From contig OY829660.1 of NCBI GenBank assembly GCA_963691815.1, forward strand, positions 4,049,966-4,113,965: DNA of 64,000 nt, in the 5' to 3' direction. Positions 13,887-63,061 of this stretch are shown here, piece by piece (within the stretch, counting starts at the first letter, position 1; each line of letters opens with the position of its first letter). The DNA is from Echiichthys vipera. Lineage: Eukaryota; Chordata; Actinopteri; Perciformes; Trachinidae. The position numbers were made by a program, and so were the translations under genes. Below the pieces are notes generated by a model. It was not told the DNA's origin, did no database searches, and worked only from the letters and a program-made list of their open reading frames with translations.

Positions 13887-16800
13887 AATCCATCCCAAAG
13901 AAGAAAAAAGGAGTATATCCCAAAATATTGAGAAATCTGAGAAAGTGTATATTACCCTCCACCTCCAGAGGATCTGTTAGTTCTTTGCTGAAGGCCGGAG
14001 GTCAGTTTGTCTTCGTGACGATTGCGTCAGCTGCTAAGAATCAGGCTGTTTTGAAGATTTTGAAGATACATTTTGAAGACGATACAAAATTGCTTCATTT
14101 GTCGTGGAATACTGCCGCCCCACCATGCTAAAGCTAGCGCATTTCTACTATAGCGGCAAAGTGTGTAGCCACAACACATTTGGTGGGCAACTAATAGTAA
14201 CTTTTGCAATTAGCTGGATCTCAAAATAATTTCACTTCCATGAAATGTGCAGGTTTGCAGCAGGCTGAAGCCCGTGATGTAATTTCCCCTTAACTCCTCT
14301 CTGTTGCGTCCTCTTCCAGACCAGATATAAGACCAACGAACCGGTGTGGGAGGAGGCCTTCACCTTCCTCATCCACAACCCCAAAAGCCAAGAGTTGGAG
14401 GTTGAGGTACAGAGGCGTCTCCTGTCTTTTGTTGGCTGGTCATTGTCCGTTCATAAGCAGATACATATGGATCCCATCAGCTTATATCTTTGTACCCTTT
14501 GTGTTTCAGGTGAAGGACGAGAAACACGAGTGTTCTTTGGGGACGTTAACGCTGCCTCTGACTCGCCTGCTGGAGGCGGAGGACATGACACTGAATGAGC
14601 GCTTCCCTCTGAGGAACTCCGGGCCGAGCTGCACCCTCAAGATGAAGATGGCTTTGCGGGTAGGAGGTCAACCATTCAAGTTTGTGCTCTGTCGTGGCGC
14701 CATCAGATCAGCGTGCAGGGTCACCCTGAAGTGGTTGAGCTCAATTTCGCTCCAGGCTTTTAAAAGCTTTTTCAAATTCCAAATTAGGCAGCAAAGTGGT
14801 CCTGTGGTTTCAGATATTGCCCTTTTACTGGAAAGCCCTGAAAGGAGCAGAACTTAATAAGTGTATGTAACTCTTTTGTTGCCTGAGTTTGGAAAAAGCA
14901 ATTGTTGGTCTTGAATATAAATCATAATTACTGTTGGTTGTGACCTGGCATGTGTTTTCTTTCAGGTGCTGTGCTTGGATAAAAGCACTTCCTCAGACAC
15001 CACCCCGTCCTCCGTGCAGGTCCGCAAGAACAGCTCCGCCAGCCCAACCCCACGGCCCTCTGTCTCCTCTGACTCCCCCATGCCTCCCTCCACTTCCACC
15101 ACCACAGAAATCCCACGCTCTTCCTCAGTTTCGGCCCAGGAACTGCTGAACCGACGGAGGGAGGCAGACGAGGCTTTTAGGGCTCCGGGAAGCACAGAGC
15201 CGGGGCAGGGTGGAGGCAGAGGAGGAGGAGGTCGAGGCCTGGCGGATACCGGAAGGAGCACCTCCAACCTGGCCATCTCTGGTTCCCAACAGTACCTGGC
15301 TGGAGGAAAGGAACCAACGCCCAGCATCGCTTCGGACATCTCCAACCCCTGCGCTGCTCAGGAGCTGCAGCAGAGACTCCAGCAGCTGCAAAAGTATCTA
15401 TCAAGCAATCATAGAACAGATCATCTGTCCATATAATGATGAAATTGTCTTTCTGGAAGATTTTTCTGCGTCTTTATGTCCGTGGAAAATAGTTGTCTGA
15501 ACAAGAAACCTTAAAGGTTAAACCACCAATACTTGGAACAGGATACAAATATCAAACTTTGATGGAAAGTTTATTAAAGGTTGAACATGGAGAATGAGCA
15601 GAACTCCGCCATTTAGTGTCTCAAGATCGTCGTCGCAACAACAAAAAATAATTCCAGCAGTCGAGTTGCCAGGTTCGTTGCCGAGTGTGTCAAGCGATCA
15701 GCCTGCTCCATGTCAGTGATGAATCATACGACGACTAATTCGACTAATCAATTAATTTTTAACAGTAGTTAACGTTAGCCGGTCTTCAACTGGAATTTTT
15801 TAATTTTTTTTATTAACATTTTTCCAAAAAATTTACGGGTTTGACAATGACTTTCTGTCCCGTTCTGTTTCTATGGTAGCAACCAATAGCGTTGGGCGTT
15901 GCTGGTTGCCAGTGTTGTCTGTTGTTATATTAGTCTGTGATATCACTAGCCTTATTGTTTGAGAGGACATTTCTACAGACCTGAAACGTTAACCTAATAC
16001 AGCCTTGAGCATGAGGTGCTGGTTTTCATACGTTTACCCCTCCTGTCTCTCTCTGTCTCTGCAGTGGTTCAGGCCCCAGTCATTTCCCGCTGGGTGAGGT
16101 CCAGCTGACTGTCCGACACAGCTCGCAGAGGAACAAACTCATCGTGGTCGTTCACGGCTGCAGGTACGGACCAATAAAGGCAGGGGCTCGCACCAAAGAG
16201 TCTCGCCCAAAAAGTGGCACTTTAACACGCCGCGAAGACTACAGCCAACTAGCACATACGGTCCCCGCCTTTGTGAGATTAAATAACTCGGATTCAAGGC
16301 ACCAGTTAGCCAGCTAGCACATTAACAACACAACCAGATGTTGCAAGAACTAATATTTACGCGTTGATAGTGGGATGTTCTACGGTCAAAGGTCACAAAT
16401 AAAGCCTTCCAAACCAAACACAACACAACCAGACATGTTTCAGCAGGAGGGTGATATGAAATTAGGGAGCAATGAACAACACAAGCAACCATTATTACAG
16501 CTTTCTCTGCCACTAGCATGTAGCTACATGTAGTAAACAGCAGCACCTTCTACCGGAGCTGTGCGTAGCTGTGCTTCATGGGCGTGCTTTTCCCGGAGTA
16601 GATGACCTTTGAAAATCCGCAAAGGCTTGATGTCAGCTGAGAAAGTGGAAGAAACTGTCTGAAAGGCGGCATTGACAGAGTGTGTGGAGGGTTAGACTGG
16701 TTACCCCGTAAACGCGTTTACCTCGTTATTTGAGTCTTTGCTCATGTTTAGCATGAACATCCGTCATCATAACAAGATATCTGTGATAGAAACTAAGGGA

Positions 16801-18168
16801 AATGTTTTCACTCATTAGTAATATTGATTTGTTTTCCTCCACAGAAACCTGATCGCGTTCACCGATCACGGCTCAGATCCGTACGTCCGCCTCTACCTGC
16901 TTCCTGACAAACGGAGGTCAGGGAGGAGGAAAACTCACACATTCAAGAAAACCCTCAACCCAGTTTTCGATCAGACGTGAGTTCCACCGCTCGGCTTTCA
17001 CTTGAATTGTTCAAACATGTTGCGGTCAAATAGTTTTGGTAGTTGTTTGTTATTGACTGTAGCTGTTGTAAATGTCGTCCCCTCTCTGCCTGCTCAGGTT
17101 TGAGTTCAGCGTTTCCCTCGTGGAGCTCCACAGGCGGACTCTGGACGTTGCGGTAAAGAACGGCGGAGGGTTGCTCTCCAAACATAAAGGCCTTCTGGGA
17201 AAGGTACGCACTTTCTCTGGGCAGGGAGATTCTACGTGTCTGTCTAAACCCTGAGTCTTGAAAGGAATTTATTTCTATCCAGATAGGATTCAGTGCCTTA
17301 TGATCAAGTCATAGGGACCTTAATCTTGGGATTTGATGATCTGTCACTTAATGTAGAAACTTAAAATAGTGTTTAATCTGCAGAAATATCCACTATGAAC
17401 CTGAAAAAACATATTCTCCTTTGACTTTTTTTTAATATATATAGTCTTTATTTCTGTCAATTGTGAAAAACAACTCTTTTTCTCATCAGGTCCTGGTGGA
17501 TTTGAACCATGAGGACACTGCTAAGGGCTGGACACAATGGTTAGTTTTGATTTTTGATAACAACGATCTAGTGAAACAGTTCACGAGTCATGAGTGATGT
17601 TCAGGAAACTCTTTGATAAAGAAAATTCTCCCTTTTTTTGGTGAAAAGTTGCATTTGAAATCCAAAGGTTACTCTTTAATCAGATAACTACAAATTATTG
17701 TGGATGATAATGAGTAAAATGGCAAAAACGGGGTTCGTAGAGGTGCTTGAAATCCTTAATGTTGTGTTTTCAAGGTTTGAAAAGAGCTTGAATTTTGGAC
17801 AAAGTACTTGAAAATGTTTGGAATTGTATCCACATACGACATGAACCTGCAGCTGCGTCAGTGTAAAAGCCTTCTACTGCCGCCATTTGTTACTGAGATC
17901 AGGTGCAAAGGTATCATGTTGTTGTTGTTGTTGTTATCTGCATCTCCATGGCAACCTTTGCAGGATTTGTACAATGCCAGAGTTGCTTTTAAATGAAGTA
18001 CTCACATCCCCTTGAAAAGGCACTCGTGATAATATCATTTAATAACAAAACACTGGTGTCAGAGCCCGCTGAAATAAAAGCCTGAAAGTTCCCAAAATAA
18101 AAGCCTCTTCCTCCTCCTGCAGGTATGAGCTGAGTGAAGATGGCCTGGCAAAGCCCCACCAGCTTTAG
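3838..18168 (+). CDS. esyt2: Extended synaptotagmin-2 (3' part, 16 exons in window)
   Basis: This is the gene span; the coding exons are listed separately and join in phase through GT-AG introns to give about 617 codons. E-Syts anchor in the ER through an N-terminal hairpin, bind the plasma membrane through C2 domains, and move glycerolipids through the SMP domain. The window holds the end of the SMP domain (DNIIQDIIYSFVVLPNRI), C2A, C2B, a Ser/Pro-rich linker and C2C. C2A keeps acidic Ca2+ loops (KGKSDPYG and LFDEDTDKDDF). C2B has SDPSPLVQF and VKDEKHECSLG there, so Ca2+ binding is unlikely, as in the family. C2C carries a basic patch (DKRRSGRRKT) suited to phosphoinositide binding. Three C2 domains and the 21-codon cassette exon point to ESYT2 rather than five-C2 ESYT1. 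ESYT3 is the main alternative. The 5' exons lie outside the window. Confidence 0.95.
4089..4170 (+). repeat. SINE-like repeat fragment
   Basis: Partial copy of the element at 4245-4609. It shares TGTCGCCTCACAGCGAGAAG and the GTTTGCATGGT segment, and lies 75 bases upstream of the fuller copy. Confidence 0.75.
4245..4609 (+). repeat. tRNA-headed SINE-like repeat, family A
   Basis: The 5' end GGCTACACGGTGGTGTAGTG then GTTAGCACTGTCGCCTC has a tRNA-like A-box/B-box layout. The body includes GTTTGCATGTTCTCCCCGTG and CCTCCCACAGTCCAAAGACA, and the end is GATGAATGATGATG. This repeat is very common in fish genomes; I do not assign its database name. Other copies are at 19171-19535 (+), 59870-60153 (-) and a fragment at 40141-40190. 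Confidence 0.9.
5180..5356 (+). CDS. esyt2: esyt2 exon: C2A first half
   Basis: The acceptor CAG ends at 5179 and the donor is GTGAGC at 5357. The 59 codons begin GVLRIHFIEAQDLLGKDKF and end HPKWNEVYE. It holds the first Ca2+-binding loop of C2A, including KSDPYG. Confidence 0.95.
5604..5686 (+). CDS. esyt2: esyt2 exon: C2A second Ca2+ loop
   Basis: The acceptor CAG ends at 5603 and the donor is GTACAG. It encodes ALVYDNTGQNVEIELFDEDT and KDDFLG, then two bases of a split Ser codon. The acidic DEDTDKDD run is the second Ca2+ loop. Confidence 0.95.
6025..6480. repeat. Partly palindromic repeat, family R, copy 1
   Basis: Arm 1 (about 6025-6240) runs from TGTAATTCCGGCATAG through GACGTGGCTAACACTGGTTA to ATGAGAAGAGTCCCTACACA. 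Arm 2 (about 6350-6480) repeats the last part as its reverse complement (TGTGTAAGGACTCTTCTCAT to CACCGTGCTGCCCTGAGCTA). Related copies are at 30622-30830, 32405-32690 and 61126-61350. The family is unassigned and may be a foldback DNA element. Confidence 0.75.
7332..7380 (+). CDS. esyt2: esyt2 exon: C2A, 49 nt
   Basis: The acceptor is TTTTTCAG and the donor GTAATC. The exon completes the split Ser codon and encodes LMVDVAELQKEQKVDE, which aligns with the LMIDLIEVEKERLLDE stretch of human ESYT2. Confidence 0.93.
7862..8190. repeat. Interspersed repeat carrying nuclear-receptor half sites
   Basis: This intronic stretch holds the motif series TCAAAGGTCAAGGTCACGGTGACC, split here as TCAAAGGTCA and AGGTCACGGTGACCT, followed by CTCACAAAACACGTTT. 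It ends in a GTGACGTCATAATG segment. I recognise this from memory as a dispersed vertebrate repeat type, but its class is not assigned and its edges are approximate. Confidence 0.5.
7983..8010. promoter_or_regulatory. Clustered nuclear-receptor motifs (DR1 plus perfect ERE)
   Basis: AGGTCA-A-AGGTCA at 7983-7995 is a direct repeat with one-base spacing. It is followed directly by AGGTCACGGTGACCT at 7996-8010, an exact AGGTCAnnnTGACCT palindrome. The sequence is seen directly; any receptor binding or enhancer activity in the esyt2 intron is inference. Confidence 0.5.
8628..8717 (+). CDS. esyt2: esyt2 exon: end of C2A
   Basis: The acceptor CTGCAG ends at 8627 and the donor is GTACAG. The 30 codons begin WFVLEDVATGKLHLKLEWL and end with EKLDQ. 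This is the last strand of C2A, with the family signature GKLHLxLEWL. Confidence 0.95.
8865..8960 (+). CDS. esyt2: esyt2 exon: start of C2B
   Basis: The acceptor is TTTCCAG and the donor GTAAGT. The 32 codons begin ALMSIKADRGHANDGLSSA and end LDSARNLP, the first strand of C2B. The exon ends in phase 0, so the following 63-nt cassette can be included or skipped without changing frame. Confidence 0.95.
8961..11368 (+). other. esyt2: esyt2 intron before the cassette exon
   Basis: This 2.4 kb intron contains a 20-base poly-C run at 10553-10572 and otherwise no repeat or gene that I recognise. Its 3' end has a pyrimidine-rich stretch that stops about 15 bases before the acceptor, and an AAAG rather than CAG acceptor. 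That is a weak site, as expected of a regulated exon. Confidence 0.6.
11369..11431 (+). CDS. esyt2: esyt2 63-nt cassette exon (probably alternative)
   Basis: The 21 in-frame codons read RNPLEFNQTGLKK then ASINKAIK. They are bounded by AG at 11367-11368 and GTAACG at 11432. From memory, long human ESYT2 isoforms carry a 21-residue insert of the form SNPLEFNPDVLKK at exactly this place, between LDSARNLP and SGKK. Length, phase and position all agree. The exon is symmetrical (phase 0 to 0), so skipping keeps the frame. The insert adds a basic stretch to the first loop of C2B. Confidence 0.88.
11540..12550 (-). mobile_element. Tc1/mariner-type transposon remnant
   Basis: The left end has ATACTGTATGGCCAAAAGTA and the right end the inverted counterpart, TGCATACTTTTGGCCATAGA. 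Between them are stretches typical of fish Tc1 transposase read on the minus strand (GACTCTGTGCAGACCAGTCA, GCACAGGCCATTGTCATTGT). Much of the transposase is deleted or replaced, so the copy is dead. The ends are approximate. Confidence 0.75.
13312..13386 (+). CDS. esyt2: esyt2 exon: C2B loop
   Basis: The acceptor is TTCTGCAG and the donor GTGAGA. The 25 codons begin SGKKVTSDPSPLVQFTVGHK. SDPSPLV replaces the SDPYV Ca2+-loop sequence of C2A and C2C, consistent with a C2B that does not bind Ca2+. Confidence 0.95.
13835..13882. repeat. (CA)n microsatellite
   Basis: About 24 uninterrupted CA units in the esyt2 intron between the two C2B exons, about 450 bases after the upstream exon. Confidence 0.95.
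14320..14406 (+). CDS. esyt2: esyt2 exon: C2B core
   Basis: The acceptor is CTTCCAG and the donor GTACAG. The 29 codons begin TRYKTNEPVWEEAFTF and end QELEVE. The TNEPVWEE motif is shared with human ESYT2 C2B. Confidence 0.95.
14510..14659 (+). CDS. esyt2: esyt2 exon: end of C2B
   Basis: The acceptor is GTTTCAG and the donor GTAGGA. The 50 codons begin VKDEKHECSLGTLTLPL and end TLKMKMALR. KDEKHE stands where Ca2+-binding C2 domains have D-x-D. Confidence 0.95.
14966..15393 (+). CDS. esyt2: esyt2 exon: C2B-C2C linker (largest exon)
   Basis: The acceptor is CTTTCAG and the donor GTATCT, giving 142 codons plus two bases. The protein is low-complexity, rich in Ser, Pro, Thr and Gly, with a Gly/Arg run (GGGRGGGGRG). 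It ends in the conserved segment KEPTPSIASDISNPCAAQEL, followed by a Gln/Leu heptad-like stretch. The donor at 15394 is required because the next exon supplies the T completing an Asn codon. Confidence 0.93.
15565..15960. repeat. Dispersed repeat, copy 1 (inverted partner at 21440)
   Basis: Matching blocks include TTTATTAAAGGTTGAACATG near 15570, ACGGGTTTGACAATGACTTT near 15836, and CAATAGCGTTGGGCGTTGCT near 15884. The same blocks occur reversed and complemented at 21440-21735. It lies in the intron before the first C2C exon. The family is not recognised. Confidence 0.7.
16065..16163 (+). CDS. esyt2: esyt2 exon: start of C2C
   Basis: The acceptor is CTGCAG and the donor GTACGG. It completes an Asn codon, then encodes GSGPSHFPLGEVQLTVRHSS and NKLIVVVHGC, the first two strands of C2C. 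Confidence 0.95.
16845..16976 (+). CDS. esyt2: esyt2 exon: C2C Ca2+ loop and basic patch
   Basis: The acceptor is CCACAG and the donor GTGAGT. It encodes NLIAFTDHGSDPYVRLYLLP, then DKRRSGRRKT and KKTLNPVFDQ. The basic patch is the family's plasma-membrane phosphoinositide contact site. Confidence 0.96.
17098..17203 (+). CDS. esyt2: esyt2 exon: C2C
   Basis: The acceptor is GCTCAG and the donor GTACGC. The exon completes a Thr codon and encodes FEFSVSLVELHRRTLDVAVK and GGGLLSKHKGLLGK, which closely match human ESYT2. Confidence 0.96.
17490..17539 (+). CDS. esyt2: esyt2 exon: C2C penultimate
   Basis: The acceptor is CATCAG and the donor GTTAGT. It encodes VLVDLNHEDTAKGWTQ plus two bases of a Trp codon. 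Confidence 0.94.
18123..18168 (+). CDS. esyt2: esyt2 last coding exon
   Basis: The acceptor is CTGCAG. The exon completes Trp and encodes YELSEDGLAKPHQL, then stops at TAG (18166-18168). The human protein has YDLTEDGTRPQ near this end, so the length agrees within a few residues. Confidence 0.93.
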
Positions 18169-19170
18169 GCGGCGCCGATGAGGACCACCATCATCATCAT
18201 CATCACCACCATCATCACCACCGCCCCTCACTATATCACTTCCATTCAGCTGTAGGGCTTTTATTTTCTCATCGCTCGTTAAGTGTACAAAAGGAAACAG
18301 AAAAAGCAGCTTTTGACATTCATTTAATCACATCAGTCGCAAGGCAAACCTCCCCTTTAAGAAGTGCAAGGCTGATCGACTAAAGGGAGTATACGACACG
18401 TAGAATACTATATACACATAACGTACTGCTGCGGAAGTCTATATTACCTATATTACTAGGAGAAACTATAACAACTGTAGAGGAAGACAATCTATTTTTT
18501 ATGTTGCTGTCGCATCAGTTCCCCGCCTCGAGAATGACCATGTACAAGTTTGTAAATATAAACAACGATGCGGGACGAGACAGACGGCGGCAAGAGTGTT
18601 CTGGAGATGATAGAGAGGTGCGGTCTCTTACTTGGCCAAATGATTGTCGTTTTATTTGATTCGTTGTTGTTGTTTTTTTTAAATGAAAAACATTCTGGAC
18701 AGAGTCCCTGAAGTAGAGCAGGCGGGCGGTCGCAGGGAAACACGCCACCAAAGAGACAAGAAGTATTTAATTCGTTCCACCCTCGGGGGTTTCGGCGACG
18801 CAGCTCGACTCTGGTTTTATGACACTGTAGTAACGCGTGTATCAGCCAAGTTAGGGACAAACATGTTATGTTGTGGGGTTTTCTTTTCTTAACACACCTG
18901 CTGTTGCACCGACACAAGGCCGTTGTTGGGTGTCACTGAATATTTGCACATCTGTGTGCTTTTTTTTTAATCTATCGGGGATCATCATCGCTCTAAGGTG
19001 GAATTCAAGCGGCGTCTAAATGTATCCAGGCGAAAACGATCTGTTTTTATGTCAGATTTAAAATATTTATAATTTAAATAGCTAAATGAAAGTATCACGT
19101 TTTGAAATAATGTAAATGAGCTTTTGTAAAAAGAAATAGTTTGACATTTTTAGATGAGAAGATGCCTCCT

Positions 19171-19535
19171 GGGCTACACGGTGGTGTGGTGGTTAGCACT
19201 GTCGCCTCACAGCGAGAAGGTTCCAGGTTCGCATCCCAACTGGGGCCCTTCTGTGTGGAGTTTGCATGGTCTCCCCGTGTCTGCGTGGGTTTCCTCCGGG
19301 TTCTCCGGTTTCCTCCCACAGTCCAAAGACGTGCAGGTGTTCGGTTCATTGATGACTCTAAATCACCCGTAGGTGTGAATGGTTGTCTGTCTCTGTGCGT
19401 CTCTATGTGTCCTGTGATAGACTGGCGTCCTGTCCAGGCGGGACCCCGCCTCACGCCCGACGTCAGCTGGGATCGGCTCCAGCCCCCCCCCGACCCCGAC
19501 AGGGACAAGTGGTTGAAGATGAATGAATGAATGAA
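19171..19535 (+). repeat. SINE-like repeat, family A, in the esyt2 3' UTR
   Basis: Nearly full-length copy of the element at 4245-4609, starting GGCTACACGGTGGTGTGGTG and ending in AATGAATGAATGAA. It lies about 1 kb after the esyt2 stop codon, so it would be transcribed in sense within the 3' UTR. Confidence 0.9.
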
Positions 19536-20737
19536 GATGCTTCCCTGTGATCTGTCAGTTACGAGATGGTTAGCTTAGCTTAGCACAAAGACTTGAATCA
19601 GGGGGAAACTGTTAGCATAGCTCGGTGTAAAATTCACAGATTTATATCTGATGTCTTGTTTGTTTAATCCGTGCACAATAGGAGTTCAAAGTGTCCATAA
19701 GTGAGCTTAAGAAGTGCTGATGGGTGGATTTTGTTACCTTCAGACGGACCGAGCTAGCTGTTCCCCTCTGTTTCCAGTCTTTATGCTAAGCTAAGTTAGC
19801 CCATCGCTGCTGGCTTTCTGTTCGACAGACAGAGGGCGCATCGATAATCTCACCCAACTATCGATAAGAACAAGAAACCACGCACGTTTCTTAAAATGTT
19901 AGCTACTCCGTCAAATCAAAATGTATTTAAAATGAAGTGATTCAATTTTCAAAGCCACTATATGTAGAAGTTTAAAATGATTTTCCAAAGCGCACCACGA
20001 CGACCTGTCGACTCTTTATTCAGCCTCATTTGGAACGTGCTCCCCGAACCTCCTTCACGTTCACTCGTTGTGTTGATTTATTCAGTTTATAATGTATATT
20101 TTCACATTAATAGTCATTTCACACTCACTTCTCTGATACTCTCAAGTTTCCTGCTGTGTTCTTTGATCAGTGTTAAGAAAAACTCTTTATTTCCCGGCCT
20201 TTTTTCACATTAAAAGCCTCGTAGCTTTCCGTTTATTGGTAATCTTTCAACGCGGAAACAACCAGGAGTGAACGTAGGAGAGTATTTGTGATAAGAGAAA
20301 CAAAGTGCTGTGGAAATGTCAAACACTGCGCTTTAATCACACAACGTTTCTACAAATAGTGGCTTGAACAAGTGAGAACATTGGAGTATTTCCACATTTC
20401 CAAAAACGTTTGTTTGTCGCTGTTTCAGTGAGGTTGACGTCACGATAATGTCCGCTACGATCGGTCTCATCTTGTTTATGAATCAACATTAGTCTTAACT
20501 CGTCGTGAAGTGTCACTTTCAACTCGTCCTTGTGTCTTTGGGTGAGACGCGCACAAACTACGCAGTCTGAAGACGGACGCAACCAGCGCTGAAAATGACC
20601 TTTACCTTTTTTTTGTTTTGTGTACATAAACTTTTTTCACGCACATCATGTTAAACACTGCTTTGACTTCAACAGCACTTGCTTAGAAGGGTTTATATCA
20701 AACACACAATATATCGTTCTCTGTGTCAAAGACGTGT

Positions 20738-20743
20738 AATAAA
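20738..20743 (+). terminator. esyt2: Candidate polyadenylation signal (esyt2, proximal)
   Basis: AATAAA in the context GTGTAATAAATGCATAAATG, 2.57 kb after the stop. This is motif evidence only. Confidence 0.3.
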
Positions 20744-21167
20744 TGCATAAATGATCTACGTGGCCCTCCAGAGAGCAGCGATCAAGGCTCGTGTGACCTT
20801 TGACCTTCAGTACACGAATATATAGATCTTTGCCTTGTTGTGTTCACACCAAGCATCAGAAAAGTATTTTACACTATGTATGCAAACTGCCGTTCTACAT
20901 TTGATGTCTTTTAATGTTTTTTTATTTGTGATTCGCAGCCGTCACCCTCGTTGTCTTGTCCTGTGTTTTATTTTGTAGGACTCGAGAAGGTGTGTGTGTG
21001 TGAGCCGTAATGGATCTGAGAGAGGTGGTTTGTGTTCTCCATCTTCTTAATTTATCTTGTGCCTTAAGATTCCCACCACGGAGATATTTACATGTGTAAA
21101 GAGAACCGACAACATGCTTTAACACTTCCCCATGTTTCAGAGTGTCTCCTAATTGTCTTTTAAAACA

Positions 21168-21173
21168 AATAAA
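21168..21173 (+). terminator. esyt2: Candidate polyadenylation signal (esyt2, distal)
   Basis: AATAAA in the context AAAACAAATAAAGAGCTTTA, 3.0 kb after the stop and about 0.9 kb before the ptprn2 start codon. A T-rich, GTG-containing stretch follows. This is motif evidence only. Confidence 0.4.
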
Positions 21174-21439
21174 GAGCTTTAGCTGGCAATAGCAGCGTGA
21201 TGCTGTACACCACTGTGGCCTCTGATCATTTTTTATATTTCTCACTTTTGAATATGATTTCTTTTTGATCAAGCAGAACTGTAGCCATGTGGGCGTGCGT
21301 TTGAATGGCGTTTCTCTCCTTTCTCTCAGTCCATGGAGTGAATGCTCGGCCTATAGTGACTCTGGTCTTTGCCCGTCTCCGCTCACTCAGCTGCTGGGAC
21401 AAAGAAGCAGCTGCAGGATCGGCAAACTCCATTTCACCC

Positions 21440-21735
21440 AGTGCCAGCCTACAGTAGCTGCACCCAACAACAGACTACCCTGGCAACCAGCAACGCCCAA
21501 CGCTATTGGCTGCTGCCATGGAAACACAACGGGACAGAAAGTCATTGTCAAACCCGTAAAAAAATGTTAATTTTTAAATATTAATTCAGACTAAATATAT
21601 ATTTTTATGTAAAAACCATACTTTCATTCTGTACCCCACAAAACGCCCGTGGTTGTTTTATTTTATTATTTTATTTTTTAAATATAGCTTTTAATAAAGA
21701 TTCTCCATATTCAACCTTTAATTGTGTTTACAGCT
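21440..21735. repeat. Dispersed repeat, copy 2 (inverted partner of 15565-15960)
   Basis: Contains AGCAACGCCCAACGCTATTG and AAAGTCATTGTCAAACCCGT, then ATTCTCCATATTCAACCTTT. These are reverse complements of blocks in the 15.6-15.9 kb repeat. It includes a CCAAT-type motif on the minus strand (ATTGG) and TGCCATGGAAAC, which resembles half of an X-box. It ends about 370 bases before the ptprn2 start codon. Confidence 0.7.
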
Positions 21736-22063
21736 TAAATAGGCTTGGGGTTTTTTTGTACTTCTGCTTCTGCACCTCATGTCTCCCAAAACTGTGGTTT
21801 ACTCCGTCAGAGTTTTATTTTGAAAATCCGCCACCGGAAACGCCGCATCCACTCGCAGGTGCTTTGGATTGACGCTGAGCGCGCTCAAGCCTCCAGCAGC
21901 AGAAACGCCCTGCATCCTCTCTCCTCTCCTCCGACATCCATCCACCCACCGACCCACCGACCGACCGCGCACTCCTCCCCCTCCCCGGCTCTCCTCTGCT
22001 CCTCCTGCCGCGGAGAAGCTCCTCTGAGCGGGAAGAAAGACGAACCGAGCCTCGTTGGGAGAA

Positions 22064-22075
22064 ATGGCCTTTTAA
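22064..22075 (+). promoter_or_regulatory. ptprn2: Three-codon upstream ORF in the ptprn2 leader
   Basis: ATGGCCTTTTAA encodes Met-Ala-Phe-stop and ends 27 bases before the ptprn2 start codon. Its context GAGAAATGG has G at -3 and G at +4, as good as the main start (GAGACATGG). If the leader includes it, it could lower translation of ptprn2. The transcript start is not known. Confidence 0.5.
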
Positions 22076-22102
22076 CCCTTGGGAGAATCACCCAGAAGAG
22101 AC

Positions 22103-63061
<40,959 letters not shown>

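Larger units (their letters stand above)
18169..21190 (+). other. esyt2: Probable esyt2 3' UTR
   Basis: No coding exon is recognisable between the esyt2 stop and the ptprn2 leader. Long T-rich and AT-rich stretches and two AATAAA signals (20738 and 21168) suggest a 3' UTR of 2.6-3.0 kb. A SINE at 19171-19535 lies inside it. The extent is inferred, without transcript evidence. Confidence 0.5.
21190..22102 (+). promoter_or_regulatory. ptprn2: Intergenic region and ptprn2 promoter/5' leader
   Basis: The region lies between the distal esyt2 poly(A) signal and the ptprn2 ATG. From about 21840 the sequence becomes GC- and C-rich with several CpGs, typical of a vertebrate TATA-less promoter and leader. 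No convincing TATA box or RE1 silencer motif is visible. The transcription start cannot be placed from sequence alone. Confidence 0.5.

Noticed and set aside
14962..15391. Several long ORFs on the minus strand opposite the esyt2 linker exon
   Set aside because: They are shadows of a GC- and Ser/Pro-rich coding exon whose splice sites and conserved KEPTPSIASDIS motif fix the real frame on the plus strand.
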